Shown here: in pieces, positions 1-9,705 of the stretch | Layout of the letters: each line of letters begins with the position of its first letter | Position numbering within the stretch: position 1 is the first letter of the stretch | Source: Acholoe squamosa | Taxonomy: Eukaryota; Annelida; Polychaeta; Phyllodocida; Polynoidae | Assembly: GCA_949317995.1 (NCBI GenBank) | Contig: OX439040.1 | Location: forward strand, 77,535,972-77,599,971 | Direction: 5' to 3' | Length of the DNA: 64,000 nucleotides | Notes under the pieces: generated by a model | Seen by the model: the letters and a program-made list of their open reading frames with translations, nothing else | Databases searched by the model: none | What the model was told of the DNA's origin: nothing | Translations under genes and position numbers: made by a program

Positions 1-564
1 GGAAAAGTATCCTTAGCCCTCCCTGGCTTTCAAGTTCTATTAGAACTTGGAGTATGATTATTTGTTTACAATTAATCCCAAATTTTAAATTCCACTATCA
101 CTGCAAACAGGTGGTTGATTGGCTCCACCATTGCTACGTGTGACGTCATGACCTCATGACCTAGTTGGACGTGAAAACAAGGCTAACTGAAATCACCTGC
201 CTGTAGCTTCATTAGTGGTGTGAGCTAGAGGCACGTGATTGCTGTCCATAGGGCAGGGCACGGGGGAGCTGGGGCGCATGTCCCCTCATTTAAGACTACT
301 CACAAGTGATGTATTCATCTATTTTTCTGGGAGTGAAATTGGTGCCTGTGAAGCATCAGCTTTGTGCAGTTGTGCTCCAGTGGGCATGATACATTAATGA
401 ATAATGTGCACCCTAAAAGGTTATGTAGCAGGTTTAATGCCTCATCCCCCGCCCTGGAGGACCTGCAGGTATGTGCGTTTCCATGGCAGCAGCTACTAGG
501 TATCCAAGCATCTCCTTTAGCAGGTTACAGAACAGTAAGCAATCTTCTGTTAAGACTAGTCTGT
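1..564. other. Unassigned low-copy DNA
   Basis: No coding region, RNA gene or clear repeat boundary could be supported here. The short open frames have no recognisable domain. Confidence 0.5.
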
Positions 565-812
565 TATCCCCTTAAAGGCTGCCGATGCAATAAGGCATCA
601 TACCTATTAAATGGAATAACCAGCACTTCATTGGTGCATTATCCTGCATTCAAGGTTTAGGTCCCTTTGTCTTCATGATGCACCAATGAAGGTGCTGGTT
701 GGACTATGAATTCACCAGCACTGTATTTATATAGATATTGGAGCACTGGGCTCCAACATCAGATCTGTATCAGATCTGTTATTCATAACTAGCACCATCC
801 ATGCAAATATAG
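565..812. repeat. Degenerate copy of TTAA palindromic family
   Basis: It carries family words (CTTAAAGGCTGCCGATGCA, CCAGCACTTCATTGGTGCAT, CATGATGCACCAATGAAGG) in family order, but with indels and without a clean right end. It is an old, eroded relative of the copy at 947-1202. Confidence 0.5.
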
Positions 813-946
813 GGCTGCATTCAATGTTTATGGTATTTCCTAGTAGTATTTTGCCCTTGAGGGGCCGCTGATATAGGATCTCTATAATTGGAATGGGTCC
901 TTCTATTCTACTCCTATCAGTATAGTGCCATCCAGAACAAGGATTA

Positions 947-1202
947 TTAAACCTTTAAGGGCCGCTGATGCATTAATGCATCATGCCCATTGGTCATTAT
1001 GATGAAGTGCTGGCAAGACTACTCGCCAGCACTTTATTGGAGCATCATGTCGACCCTCCGGGAGTATATCTCTACTAACCCCATAGGGTTGGCATGATGC
1101 TCCAATGAAGTGCTGGCAAGCAGTCTCACTAGCACTTCATTGGTGCATCATGACAACCAATGGGCATGATGCACTCCTGTATCAGCAGCCTTTAAAGTTT
1201 AA
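947..1202. mobile_element. TTAA-flanked palindromic MITE, well-preserved copy
   Basis: The copy starts TTAAACCTTTAAGGGCCGCT and ends in the inverse form, GCAGCCTTTAAAGTTTAA. Between the ends lie two hairpin arms built on CCAGCACTT(C/T)ATTGG and its complement, separated by a CCCTCCGGGAG / CCCCATAGGG segment. There is no coding capacity. TTAA ends followed by a C-rich inverted repeat fit a non-autonomous element moved by a TTAA-specific transposase (piggyBac or Kolobok type); this is inferred from the ends only. At least two dozen related copies occur in this window. Confidence 0.7.
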
Positions 1203-4200
1203 CATAGTGGGCATATATTGCTATAATGTATTGTGCCCATAGATTGTCATGATGCATGATTTCAGCTCTGCTGAGTGGATTCAGGGCTGCATTTATGCAT
1301 CATGCCAACTGTACAGAGTTGATACACTCCCAACAGTCAGTATGATGCACCAGGTGATTCAGAGGATTGAGTATTTGTGTGGTCTTCATTGGGGCTACAT
1401 CATGGAAACATGTCACTGATAACAGACAGACAGAAAGATATTCAGACAGCTAGAGAGAAAGTTAGGACAGACAAACAGGCAGACAGACTGACTAACTCAA
1501 ACAAAGTTATTAAAACAGATAGAGACAAACACAGACAGAGAAATGCAACAATACAGACAGAGAGGTGAATAGATGGACAGATAGCCCAGCAAATTGGCGT
1601 GAGTCCTCGTCAACCTGTGGCTCACACATGTCGCTAGATGGAACACAACGTCGTTATAGCACAAGATCACCAGGAATATTAATTGCTATGCCACGTAAGT
1701 CTAACAAACAGTGGCGAAAGATGACGGAATGAGTTATCATTTAAAAAGGAGTCACCATTGATGACCAATCATGGCGACAGATGACGACAATTTGCTGGGA
1801 GATGTCTGAACCTACAGGGACCCACGCTAGTCCCGACATAAACAACGTAGTAACAAAATGTTCTACATTGAAACCATAATTACCAGTTTCATTATTAAGT
1901 TCCCCCTTATTATATATAAAGTTTATTGGCTGACCTTCACGTCTTTCCAGATATATTTGATTGGAAAAAATTGAAGCAGCTTCTGGCCTGCAAGCAATAA
2001 AATTGTGAGGTAGGCATGCTCCTGCACATGATGTGACTTTGCCTCTGAATTCATGGAAATATGCAGTACAAATATCCATTCACCTGTTGATAACCATTTA
2101 TCCCCCACCTGCATTGATCAATAGCATATGTTGAATTGATCCTGAGCTATGTTTAAACTGGGTGAAATGGGACTGGAATCAAGAAACACAATCTAATTTT
2201 GAAACTGAAATTCTCCAAAGTGAGAGACATTTTGGTTTGAGGGAGCCATCCCACATTGTCAGTGCTATAGTTAGGGACCCCAGAAAAAGTTCTAATTCAT
2301 TATATCCTCTTCATGCTTTCTTTATAACCATAGAGGCTGCCGAACAGAGTCTAAATCTTTTGGAATTTTCTTTTTATCCTTTTAAGAACCTGACATATTA
2401 AATAACTTTTGTCTGAAAAATTGACAATTTTGCCCCTGTACAATCCTGTTATACAGGTGTCCAGAAGCTGTGACCACTGACCACCAAATTGGCCTTTGGT
2501 CATTGACTAAGCCACATACCCTACCCTGCCCTGCCAACACTGCTGATGCATGCACATGGGACTGTATGAGGGTTTTTCTCTACGCTAAATTTGCCTGAAT
2601 TTTGTGTGGAAACTGTGTAAAAGTTTCCGGTGATTCACCCTAACTGAGAAAGCATTACTTAACTCATCAGTGTTTTGTTTAGAGTATTTTTGATGTTAGG
2701 ATTTTTCCTGACAATAGGGTAATTTTTTGGCACCAAAAGTCAGTTATTTCACTACAAATAGGGTACTTTCTCAACTCCAAAATCAGTGAATAGGGTTTTT
2801 TTTTCATTTCCCATAACTCGGATGGTGTCAATTGAAATGGGGAGTGCAGGGGCAGTACATATAGGCCTATTCTTTTAACTGTGTAGCTTCAATGCTGTGT
2901 ACAGGCCCAGGTCCTATAGTGAAAGAAGCAGAATTGGCAGGAGAACTACCTACATTTCATGGCCTTGGAGCACCCCCCTATTGTGTTGAGACTTTGTACA
3001 CATATCAAGTACCTAATAGAGCATCTACATCCAAATTAGCAACCAACAGCAGCCTACTCTGCTCATGCTCTGAAAATACCCTACTCACACATGGGTAAGG
3101 TTGCCAGAAAGCAGTAGCTTTTGTGTTTTTTGGGTCATTTTGGACTCTTATGGCTCTAGAGAAATAAGTTGTAAACTAATCTTGTCTTACATAGACTCAT
3201 TTGTTAGAGGACACTTAGGGCTATCAGAAAAATGTAAATTTGTGGTCATCCATCAAAAACTCTTAGACTTATAGCCTACCGAAGTAAAAAAACAGCCAAA
3301 TTTGTTCTTTTTTGACCTTTTGTATTGAATAAAGAACATCTGGAATATCCCAACATTATTTTTTGTAATGTATATGATCATAGGTATCATTTCCATGAGG
3401 GTTGCACATGTTACTGAGCGAGAATTCTTTCAACATGTGTCTTTGAAAATGGAAATTTGTAACGTCCGGTACCTAAATCTAAATCAGCACGGAAAAAATT
3501 GAGCTTCAAAATCTTTGTTATAACCCATATGAAGTACCCTATTATCCCGTACTTTGGTGTGAAAATTGTGTGTCTATCTGCATCGGTCTCCATGTGAGAG
3601 CAGCTTATGTGAAATAATTCTGATAAAAGTACAGGACGTTACGTAACGTCCGATACTTTTATCATCTACTGTGCATGCATAACTCAGATGTTGTTCTATT
3701 TTGTAATTGAAGTCAATAATAGACATATTGGCCTTGTTATTTCATGTGTTTGTTATGCATAATGGGACATTCTTATACTACTGAGAGCAACTTCAATTAC
3801 CTCCATTTTTCATCATTTTGGTACTGGACATTACATGACACAAAACAAGCAATAAAAATGGAACCGGATATCCTGAATCGGTATTTTTTGGTTTTCTGAG
3901 CTGAGGGGATGTCCCTTCACATAGTTGTTAAGGTTATATAAAGTAATTAGAAAATTAATTTTTCAGGCCCTTCTAAGGCAAAATCTTACACATTCTGACG
4001 ACCTAACCCATAAACAAAAGAGAATGGAAATATCTTTTCTCTTGAGTAATTGGTGTTTGGTATGGCTAAAAAAAATCTTTTTACTGTCTAACCAGGTCAT
4101 TACCTAAAATAGGGTAGCTCACAAAACTTGCCCATAGGAGAGGTTTGCCTGCAGTGTCCAGCAGCTCTGTTAAACAGCCTGTGCACAGAAAAAGGCTGCT

Positions 4201-4254
4201 CCCATGCACAACACCCAAGCAGCTCACCTGGTGGATACGGAAGCAGGATTCCGA
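1203..4254. other. Unassigned AT-rich DNA
   Basis: A GACA-rich simple stretch lies at about 1420-1570. The rest is low-copy and AT-rich with runs of short open frames. A minus-strand frame at 1741-2079 is discussed under findings but is not called as a gene. A near-perfect palindrome lies at 3622-3663. Confidence 0.45.
3622..3663. repeat. 42-bp near-perfect palindrome
   Basis: GATAAAAGTACAGGACGTTAC is followed directly by GTAACGTCCGATACTTTTATC. The two 21-bp arms are reverse complements except for two adjacent positions, with no spacer. The core word TAACGTCC recurs at about 3461, so this may be the centre of an eroded inverted-repeat element. Confidence 0.7.
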
Positions 4255-4372
4255 TGCAGCAGTTCATAATGCCCATTGGTCGCATGATGCACCAATAAAG
4301 TATACTGTTGTAGCGGCTTTGTGGCATTTCATTGGAGCATAGGGTCATCAGGACGTGCACTGCAGCAATTTA
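4255..4372. repeat. Degenerate TTAA-family fragment
   Basis: It contains AATGCCCATTGGTCGCATGA, GATGCACCAATAAAG and CATTTCATTGGAGCAT, which are family words, and is followed by TTTAACCCTTA. The middle is shortened and the ends are unclear. Confidence 0.45.
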
Positions 4373-4508
4373 ACCCTTACGAGTCACTCACCAGTGCTGC
4401 CTCTGTGCATTGTGGCGACCAGAGACCTTGATGGGAATTAAAGGGTTAACTGTTTGCAGGTTCAATCACCTATAGCTCACTGAAAAAAGAAAAGTTCTTA
4501 CTCACTTG

Positions 4509-4698
4509 AGCCTGGATCCAGACTCAGGCAATGTCGCCAAAATGATTTTGAATTGATGCTCAGTCTGATCCTGGGGTGATATTCTGGCAAATACTGAGGC
4601 TGACCCTGGGTTGATACTCTGACTGTCTGAGTATCATCCAAGGATCAGTCTCAAATCATACTAATTTTGGTGATATTGCCTGAGTCTGGATCCAGCCT
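4509..4698. mobile_element. 190-bp inverted-repeat (MITE-like) element
   Basis: The outer 35 bp at 4509-4543 (AGCCTGGATCCAGACTCAGG...) are nearly the exact reverse complement of 4664-4698. The interior repeats short words around CTGATCCTGG and GATACTCTGA, so the whole unit can fold into one hairpin. It has no open frame. The superfamily is not clear because no target duplication is obvious. Confidence 0.65.
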
Positions 4699-4888
4699 TT
4701 TCAGTGATAGGCTGGATCATGAATTATATCCTCGCTGGCTGGGTCTATGCACAATGACGACAAAATTGATACAAAGCTGATACACACTCCTTAGGGGTCA
4801 TCATGATGATTGAAAACTTTACACAAAGGGCAAAGCTTTCACCATTACATTATTTTTGCAGTGATTCCTTGTACCAAAGCACTTTGCT

Positions 4889-5061
4889 CAGTGGCGGATT
4901 TGGGGGGGGGGGGTGCGTGGGGGTGCGCGCACCCCCTTTTCCCTAATACTTAAGAGTTTGATTACATATTTTGGACCCCAAGATTTGCTCAAAAACAGGG
5001 GGTGCGCCCCTCCTTTTGGGCCCCACCCCCCCACCTTTCCCGGATCCTGCATCCGCCACTG
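4889..5061. mobile_element. MITE with CAGTGGCGGAT termini
   Basis: The copy begins CAGTGGCGGAT and ends ATCCGCCACTG, a perfect 11-bp terminal inverted repeat. The interior has G-rich and C-rich tracts that are inverted relative to each other. CAGTGGCG-type ends are typical of short hAT-derived elements. An 8-bp target duplication is not convincing, so the assignment stays tentative. Related CAGTGGCGAATC words occur at about 27719. Confidence 0.55.
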
Positions 5062-5145
5062 TTTCTCTACTGCCATCTGGGTCTAAATTTATGCATTGTA
5101 GTGTCAAATCAATATTGGGGATTAACCGATTAGAAATGCCAATGC

Positions 5146-5285
5146 AAGAATGCATCATACCCAATGGTCAGCATGATACATTATAAAGCACTGGCGAGAC
5201 TTCTCGCCAGAGCTTCATTGGTGCATCATGGCAACCAAGAGGCATGATGCACACAAGCATTGATCAGTGGCCTAGAAAGGGTAAA
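5146..5285. repeat. Degenerate TTAA-family fragment
   Basis: Family words GAATGCATCATACCCAATGG, CACTGGCGAGACTTCTCGCC and TTCATTGGTGCATCATGGCA appear in order, ending in CAGTGGCCTAGAAAGGGTAA. One arm is diverged. Confidence 0.55.
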
Positions 5286-5604
5286 AGTGGTGTAGTGTAT
5301 TTGAATGGTTGAAAGTTGATGTGTAAATATGAACATTGATTGAACAGGTGGTGGCATGTGTCTGTGTGTTTTCGCAGCCTGTAGAATTACTCATATTTCA
5401 CATGTACACACTGTGGTATACAAATATAGGCCTATATGTACATTAACTCAGTAACAGCCGATAGTGCATTAGAATGCCATACTCTCATGAGGCATAGGAC
5501 TTCCCTAGACCACTTAAAAAGGTGATAGATCTGTGAAATTGTGTAGAATAGTTTTCTTCCTATGAATATGAGGTGTTGAAATGGCATTGAATATAAATCA
5601 CTCT
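5286..5604. other. Unassigned DNA left of the LTR element
   Basis: Nothing recognisable is seen in this short AT-rich stretch. Confidence 0.4.
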
Positions 5605-5627
5605 CTCACTCATGAGTCATGAATGTA
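5605..5627. repeat. TTAA-family arm split by the LTR element (left part)
   Basis: GAGTCATGAATGTA here and ACCCTGACAGGTGAGTCTCC from 21589 together resemble the arm of the TTAA family that normally reads ATGAATG(C/T)AGCCCTGG(T/C)GAGT. The LTR element therefore appears to have landed inside a pre-existing family copy. Confidence 0.5.
5622..5627. other. Target site duplication, left copy (AATGTA)
   Basis: AATGTA directly precedes the first TG of the 5' LTR. The same six bases follow the final CA of the 3' LTR at 21583-21588. A perfect duplication indicates a single integration event without later rearrangement of the ends. Confidence 0.85.
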
Positions 5628-6760
5628 TGATATACCATTTTATTATTCCATAAATTCTGACATATTTTGTATTAATCAAAGAATATCTATGAGATTAATA
5701 CATAGGTTGGTTCTAAGAGCTATAAGAGCGCTCAAACTTTGTATAAGAGCGTTCATGCCCCACTGCACACCAGCCAGGTCAGTTACAAACACTCTCTCTG
5801 ACATCAAAGGGCCCGACCTAATGGTTCACTGCACAATATAATAAAAATGAGGGTCTCAGTGTGCGACCTCATGGTTCAATGCACAAATTAATAACTTGTA
5901 AGTGAATGCAACCGGCCGTCACGGGTGCCTGAGCACCGCTGACGCCGTCATGAGTGTCTGAGCACTCTAAGGACTGAACAATGGGTTACATAAGCACGAC
6001 GCCATAACCTTCCGGTCGCTCTAGCGTCGCTCCTGAGCAACCTAGGTCAAATATCAAAAATTCTATGGAAAGCCCATAATTAGACGGTCAGAATGAGCCC
6101 AAGATCAAGGCGGAACTCCCAGTATTAAGGAAGTTACGCCATGGAGACTGAATCAACCTCTGAGTGAGCTACAGACAAACCGGCGGGAGTTACGCGCCTA
6201 TCCAGCGGGCATTATAATTTTGGCACATTCAGCTCCGCGCATGCCCAAAATGGCGGTTATACAAGCATAAACGACCGAGTTATGAGGGTTTGAAGATGCA
6301 GAACCGACCAAGACAATGGGGGCCATAGCGGCGTCCATGGGGGTCCTTTGTCCCCCCGTGACACTTGAAAGGGTCCCCTCAAACAATTGTAGAGTTAGGC
6401 AGATGCTGCTGGCTCCAGTCAGTCTGGAGGTGCTTTTCCAAGATTTGCTACAAATAGCCTGTCTGCACCTCCAGGAAGACATCACCAAGAACCACTCTAG
6501 AGGTAACATCTCCAGTCATCTCCTGCTACCTGCCATACCACTGCACTATGGTGAAACTATGCTAGACAGGCATTGGTTTCCTACCATTAGTGGCCAGAGG
6601 CTATCTTCTTCAAGACTTCCACCAGAGGGTAAAGTTATCCATTATTACATTATTCCTCTAAGCAGCAGGTCAGGAGCTAGGTGTGGGAACCCACCTAGAA
6701 GTATGCTGGACACTGTATTATTAATACCTCACAGGTGGAGTGGAACTGAACATTGTACTT

Positions 6761-6767
6761 TATAAAT
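6761..6767 (+). promoter_or_regulatory. Putative TATA box of the LTR promoter
   Basis: TATAAAT lies 89 bp upstream of the AATAAA signal. A start about 25-30 bp downstream would give a short R region, the usual compact LTR layout. A second AT-rich word, TATAATAAAA at 5837, would imply an R of about 1 kb and is less likely. Confidence 0.5.
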
Positions 6768-6849
6768 TACTGTATGTTTACTGTATGTACAAATTACCTA
6801 CATACTAACTACTGTATGATTGATATTTCTTACATGTTGCCTAAAGCTG

Positions 6850-6855
6850 AATAAA
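6850..6855 (+). terminator. Poly(A) signal AATAAA in the 5' LTR
   Basis: A canonical hexamer in the expected place downstream of the TATA-like box. The equivalent hexamer in the 3' LTR at 21459-21464 would be the functional one for genomic RNA. Confidence 0.6.
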
Positions 6856-6976
6856 CCAGTGACAACTGGAAATAACACTATTTATTATGAGCCTGATGTA
6901 TTTACTCCATACACCACTAGTCATATGATATTTCTCATATGACAACTTGATCATGCCAATTACTAGTATGACAAAG

Positions 6977-6993
6977 TGGTGGAGAACATCCTA
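6977..6993 (+). promoter_or_regulatory. Putative primer-binding site
   Basis: TGGTGGAGAACATCCTA starts three bases after the LTR end. The opening TGG pairs with a tRNA CCA end, and TGGTGG fits a tRNA ending CCACCA. I could not match the following bases to a specific tRNA, so the primer is unassigned. Confidence 0.5.
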
Positions 6994-7023
6994 CTAAGAT
7001 CCCATCCCTCACAGGCTCATAAA

Positions 7024-7140
7024 ATTTAAAGCTGGTAACACAACTAAAAACAATCATGCACACAGTAAGTTAAAGCTGGTACCGCAACTGGGAACAATCA
7101 TGCACACAGTAAATTAAAGCTGGTACCGCATACACACAGT
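7024..7140 (+). repeat. Leader repeat, 44-bp unit, about 2.6 copies
   Basis: The unit TTAAAGCTGGTAMCRCAACT...ATGCACACAGTAA is present twice in full and once shortened. It lies between the primer-binding site and the 20-bp array. It is non-coding in all frames. Confidence 0.75.
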
Positions 7141-7200
7141 TAGACCCACTCCACCCACCCAGTGACCTTGACCTTGACACCATACCCACCAAGGTCACCA

Positions 7201-7662
7201 GTGAGATCTCCCACATACCAGTGAGATCTCCCACATACCAGTGAGATCTCCCACATACCAGTGAGATCCCCCACACATCAATGAGATCTCCCACACATCA
7301 GTGAGATCTCCCACACATCAATGAGATCTCCCACACATCAGTGAGATCTCCCACACATCAATGAGATCTCTCACACAACAGTAAGATCTCTCATATATCA
7401 GTGAGGTCTCCCAAAACGTCAGTGAGGTCTCCCAAAACGTCAGTGAGGTCTCCCAAACGTCAGTGAGGTCTCCCAAACGTCAGTGAGGTCTCCCAAACGT
7501 CAGTGAGGTCTCCCACACGTCAGAGAGGTCTCCCACACGTCAGTGAGGTCTCCCACACGTCAGTGAGGTCTCCCACACGTCAGTGAGGTCTCCCACACGT
7601 CAGTGAGGTCTCCCACACGTCAGTGAGGTCTCCCACACGTCAGTGAGGTCCACCACACACAT
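7201..7662 (+). repeat. Leader tandem array, 20-bp unit, about 23 copies
   Basis: Early units read GTGAGATCTCCCACATACCA and late units GTGAGGTCTCCCACACGTCA, with a graded change along the array and two 21-bp units in the middle. Because 20 is not a multiple of three and each unit holds TGA, the array cannot be translated through. It sits where packaging or translation-control RNA would be expected, directly upstream of gag. Confidence 0.9.
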
Positions 7663-8026
7663 CAAGGCCTTATCAGTCAAGCTGGCAGAACAACACACAA
7701 AGACCTTACGTAGTCAGGGGCCTGTTGAAGAGGTCTCCCTCCCACCAAGATCTAGGAGGCCCACAGGAGGCAAACCAGCCTCCAATACAACAGACCCACA
7801 CTCAGTAGACCCCACACCACCCACCCTGTCTACTCAGGGAACAACCAGTTCTCAGGGATCCAACATTTCCCAGGGATCTCTACAGGACGCCCAACTCACG
7901 CTATCTACCTCAGGGGAAGAAGGATCTGCCTCAGGGGGTGGATCCACACCCTCATCTAGATCCTCCACCCCAGCTCCAGCCTTTGACAGCCACTCCTCCA
8001 GAGACACCTCCCCCACACCCTCCATC
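7663..8026 (+). other. Open, ATG-less stretch in the gag frame
   Basis: The gag reading frame is open from 7607 but has no ATG until 8027. The virtual translation is rich in Pro, Ser and Thr, like a disordered leader peptide. It is either 5' UTR or an N-terminal extension reached by a non-AUG start or a spliced leader. Confidence 0.5.
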
Positions 8027-9664
8027 ATGGACACCGATGAAGGCCCCCAACCTAATCAGACAGCTGAGAAGATAAGGGCCTATGAGAAGGCCATCCAAGA
8101 TGCAGTTACTGCCCTAGAGACCAACAAGTCCCAGCAGGAGGAAAGGGAGAGGATCCTCAACCAACAACTGGCAGAGAGGAATGCAGCAATAGATGCTCAA
8201 CAGAAGGCCATGGAAGATCAGCGGAAGTCCCTAGAGAGACAACAACAACAGATAGCAGATCTCATGAAGATGGTATCATCCCAGACCCCACAACCTCCCA
8301 CACCTGCCATCACACCTGTTGTCACACCATCTGCCTCTGGATCCAAAGATGACATCATAATCTCCATGGTGTCCAACATGACCAAGCTCATAGACAATAA
8401 ACAGCAGGACGACAGAAAGATCAGGATACATGAGGTAACAAAACCCAAAACCTTTTCACACCCATCACCACTCATGCCAACAGCATTATTCATTGATCAC
8501 AAATTCCCAGAATATCTGAAGGATAAGTACAAAGTGACAGACAGTGACACCATGGTAACATATTTACCCAAGTACCTCGAAGGACAAGCACTAGCTTGGT
8601 TTGAATCCTTCAGGGAGAGTGCCACACCTGATATGTTGACATGGACCAATGTAGTGAATAAATTAAAAGAGTATTTTGCTACTCGAGACAATATAATCTC
8701 AAGGACTGCACTCCGTGCACAAAAGATAGATGAACCTGTTCTAGACTATGCATGCCATCTCAGGAAAGTGTGTAATGCCCAACGCCAGAGTGATGAAACC
8801 CTAAGCAAGGCATTTACCCAAGGCATGAGGCCCTGGATCTCTGTAGCTCTTGAGAACAAGAAAATAGACTCTTTTGACCAAGCCCTAGACCTAGCCCTAG
8901 AGGTTGAGACCCAAGAGAGATCTAGGAAGGTAAGGGATGCAGAAACCAACCCACAGCCTACTAAGAAAAAGGTCCAGGAAATCAGCACTAGTGCAGATGA
9001 AGATGTTAACCTAATGTCTAGTGCCCATGTAAGGCAACAGGAAGCTAAGGTTGCTTCAAGAGACCCTACCGGTAGATACAGAGGAAATAACTATGACCCC
9101 AACTACCAATCCAATAGGGGTAGAGGTAGAGGGGGCAACAACAACAACCGGGGGGGTCACAACAGTAGGAAAGACAACAGCTCTTCCAACTCCAACAATG
9201 GTAACTCTTCATACAGTGATAGGAGAGACAGAACCCCAAGTAATGGCAGATCCTATAATAATCAAGGATCCAACAGTAAGAGCCAGAGTCCACATAGGAA
9301 CTACAACTCTGGATCCTACAACAACAGTGGATCCTACAACAACAGCCAGGGGTCAAACAACTCTGGATCCTATAGTCAAGGATCCAACAGTAGGGGCCAG
9401 AGTCCACATAGGAACTACAACAGTGGATCCTACAACAACAATGGCGCCTACAACAATCAGAGATCCAACAACTCCGGTCAATACAGCAACTCTGGTCAAT
9501 ATAACCAGGGTTCCAACCCACGCCAGGAGGATTACAAACCTGACACAAGAGGTTACCAGGGGAACCAACAAAGTAACCCCCAAATACCACCTCATGTGAT
9601 GGATCAAATCTCCAAACTCCTGGTGGCAAGCATCTCAACCACCCCACAGAACCAGGAAAACTAG
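8027..9664 (+). CDS. gag: Gag structural polyprotein (545 aa)
   Basis: This is the capsid-forming protein of the retroelement. The start is the first ATG in the frame, with A at -3 and G at +4. A coiled-coil-prone segment rich in Gln and Glu spans about residues 13-85. A Pro/Thr linker follows. The retrotransposon gag core covers about 135-300 and includes the family signature YLPKYLEGQALAWFESF. The last 200 residues hold RGRGRGG and NNNNRGG boxes and then degenerate repeats of Ser, Tyr, Asn and Gly (SGSYNNSGSYNN-like). No CCHC zinc knuckle is present anywhere, which is unusual for the class; the Arg/Gly boxes may bind RNA instead. The gene ends TAG directly after GGAAAAC, within a frameshift signal leading to pol. 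The coding role is firm; the exact N-terminus is not, since the frame is open upstream without ATG. Confidence 0.85.
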   Translation: MDTDEGPQPNQTAEKIRAYEKAIQDAVTALETNKSQQEERERILNQQLAERNAAIDAQQKAMEDQRKSLERQQQQIADLMKMVSSQTPQPPTPAITPVVTPSASGSKDDIIISMVSNMTKLIDNKQQDDRKIRIHEVTKPKTFSHPSPLMPTALFIDHKFPEYLKDKYKVTDSDTMVTYLPKYLEGQALAWFESFRESATPDMLTWTNVVNKLKEYFATRDNIISRTALRAQKIDEPVLDYACHLRKVCNAQRQSDETLSKAFTQGMRPWISVALENKKIDSFDQALDLALEVETQERSRKVRDAETNPQPTKKKVQEISTSADEDVNLMSSAHVRQQEAKVASRDPTGRYRGNNYDPNYQSNRGRGRGGNNNNRGGHNSRKDNSSSNSNNGNSSYSDRRDRTPSNGRSYNNQGSNSKSQSPHRNYNSGSYNNSGSYNNSQGSNNSGSYSQGSNSRGQSPHRNYNSGSYNNNGAYNNQRSNNSGQYSNSGQYNQGSNPRQEDYKPDTRGYQGNQQSNPQIPPHVMDQISKLLVASISTTPQNQEN

Positions 9665-9705
9665 GATGTCACAGTGCCGATGGGCCAGTGCACTGTGACA
9701 CCCCA
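9655..9705 (+). promoter_or_regulatory. Putative -1 ribosomal frameshift signal between gag and pol
   Basis: The heptamer GGAAAAC (9655-9661; gag frame G GAA AAC) abuts the gag stop TAG. Five bases later an 11-bp perfect stem forms: 9667-9677 TGTCACAGTGC pairs with 9690-9700 GCACTGTGACA around a 12-nt loop. The loop bases TGGG (9681-9684) can pair with CCCA (9702-9705) to make a pseudoknot. Pol lies in the -1 frame and has no ATG near its start. Site, spacer and structure match the known design of -1 frameshift elements, although GGA is not the ideal XXX triplet. Confidence 0.8.

Larger units (their letters stand above)
5628..6973 (+). repeat. 5' LTR (1,346 bp)
   Basis: It starts TGATATACCATTTTATTATT and ends CTAGTATGACA. 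It is collinear with 20237-21582 without indels. From the TATA-like and poly(A) signals, U3 is about 5628-6789, R about 6790-6870 and U5 about 6871-6973; these limits are inferred. U3 holds an 11-bp CRE-like palindrome (TGACGCCGTCA, 5940-5950) between two small hairpins (5924-5937 and 5952-5967). U5 holds a 9-bp-stem hairpin at 6920-6943 (GTCATATGA / TCATATGAC). Confidence 0.93.

Noticed and set aside
6316..6765. 149-codon open frame in U3 of both LTRs
   Set aside because: It is identical in both LTRs simply because they are young copies of each other. It ends in the TATA-like word, has no recognisable domain, and an antisense frame overlaps it.
9051..9647. Long frames in other phases over the gag tail
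   Set aside because: These are shadows of the low-complexity Asn/Ser/Gly coding sequence, rich in Thr/Pro in one phase and Cys/Trp on the other strand.
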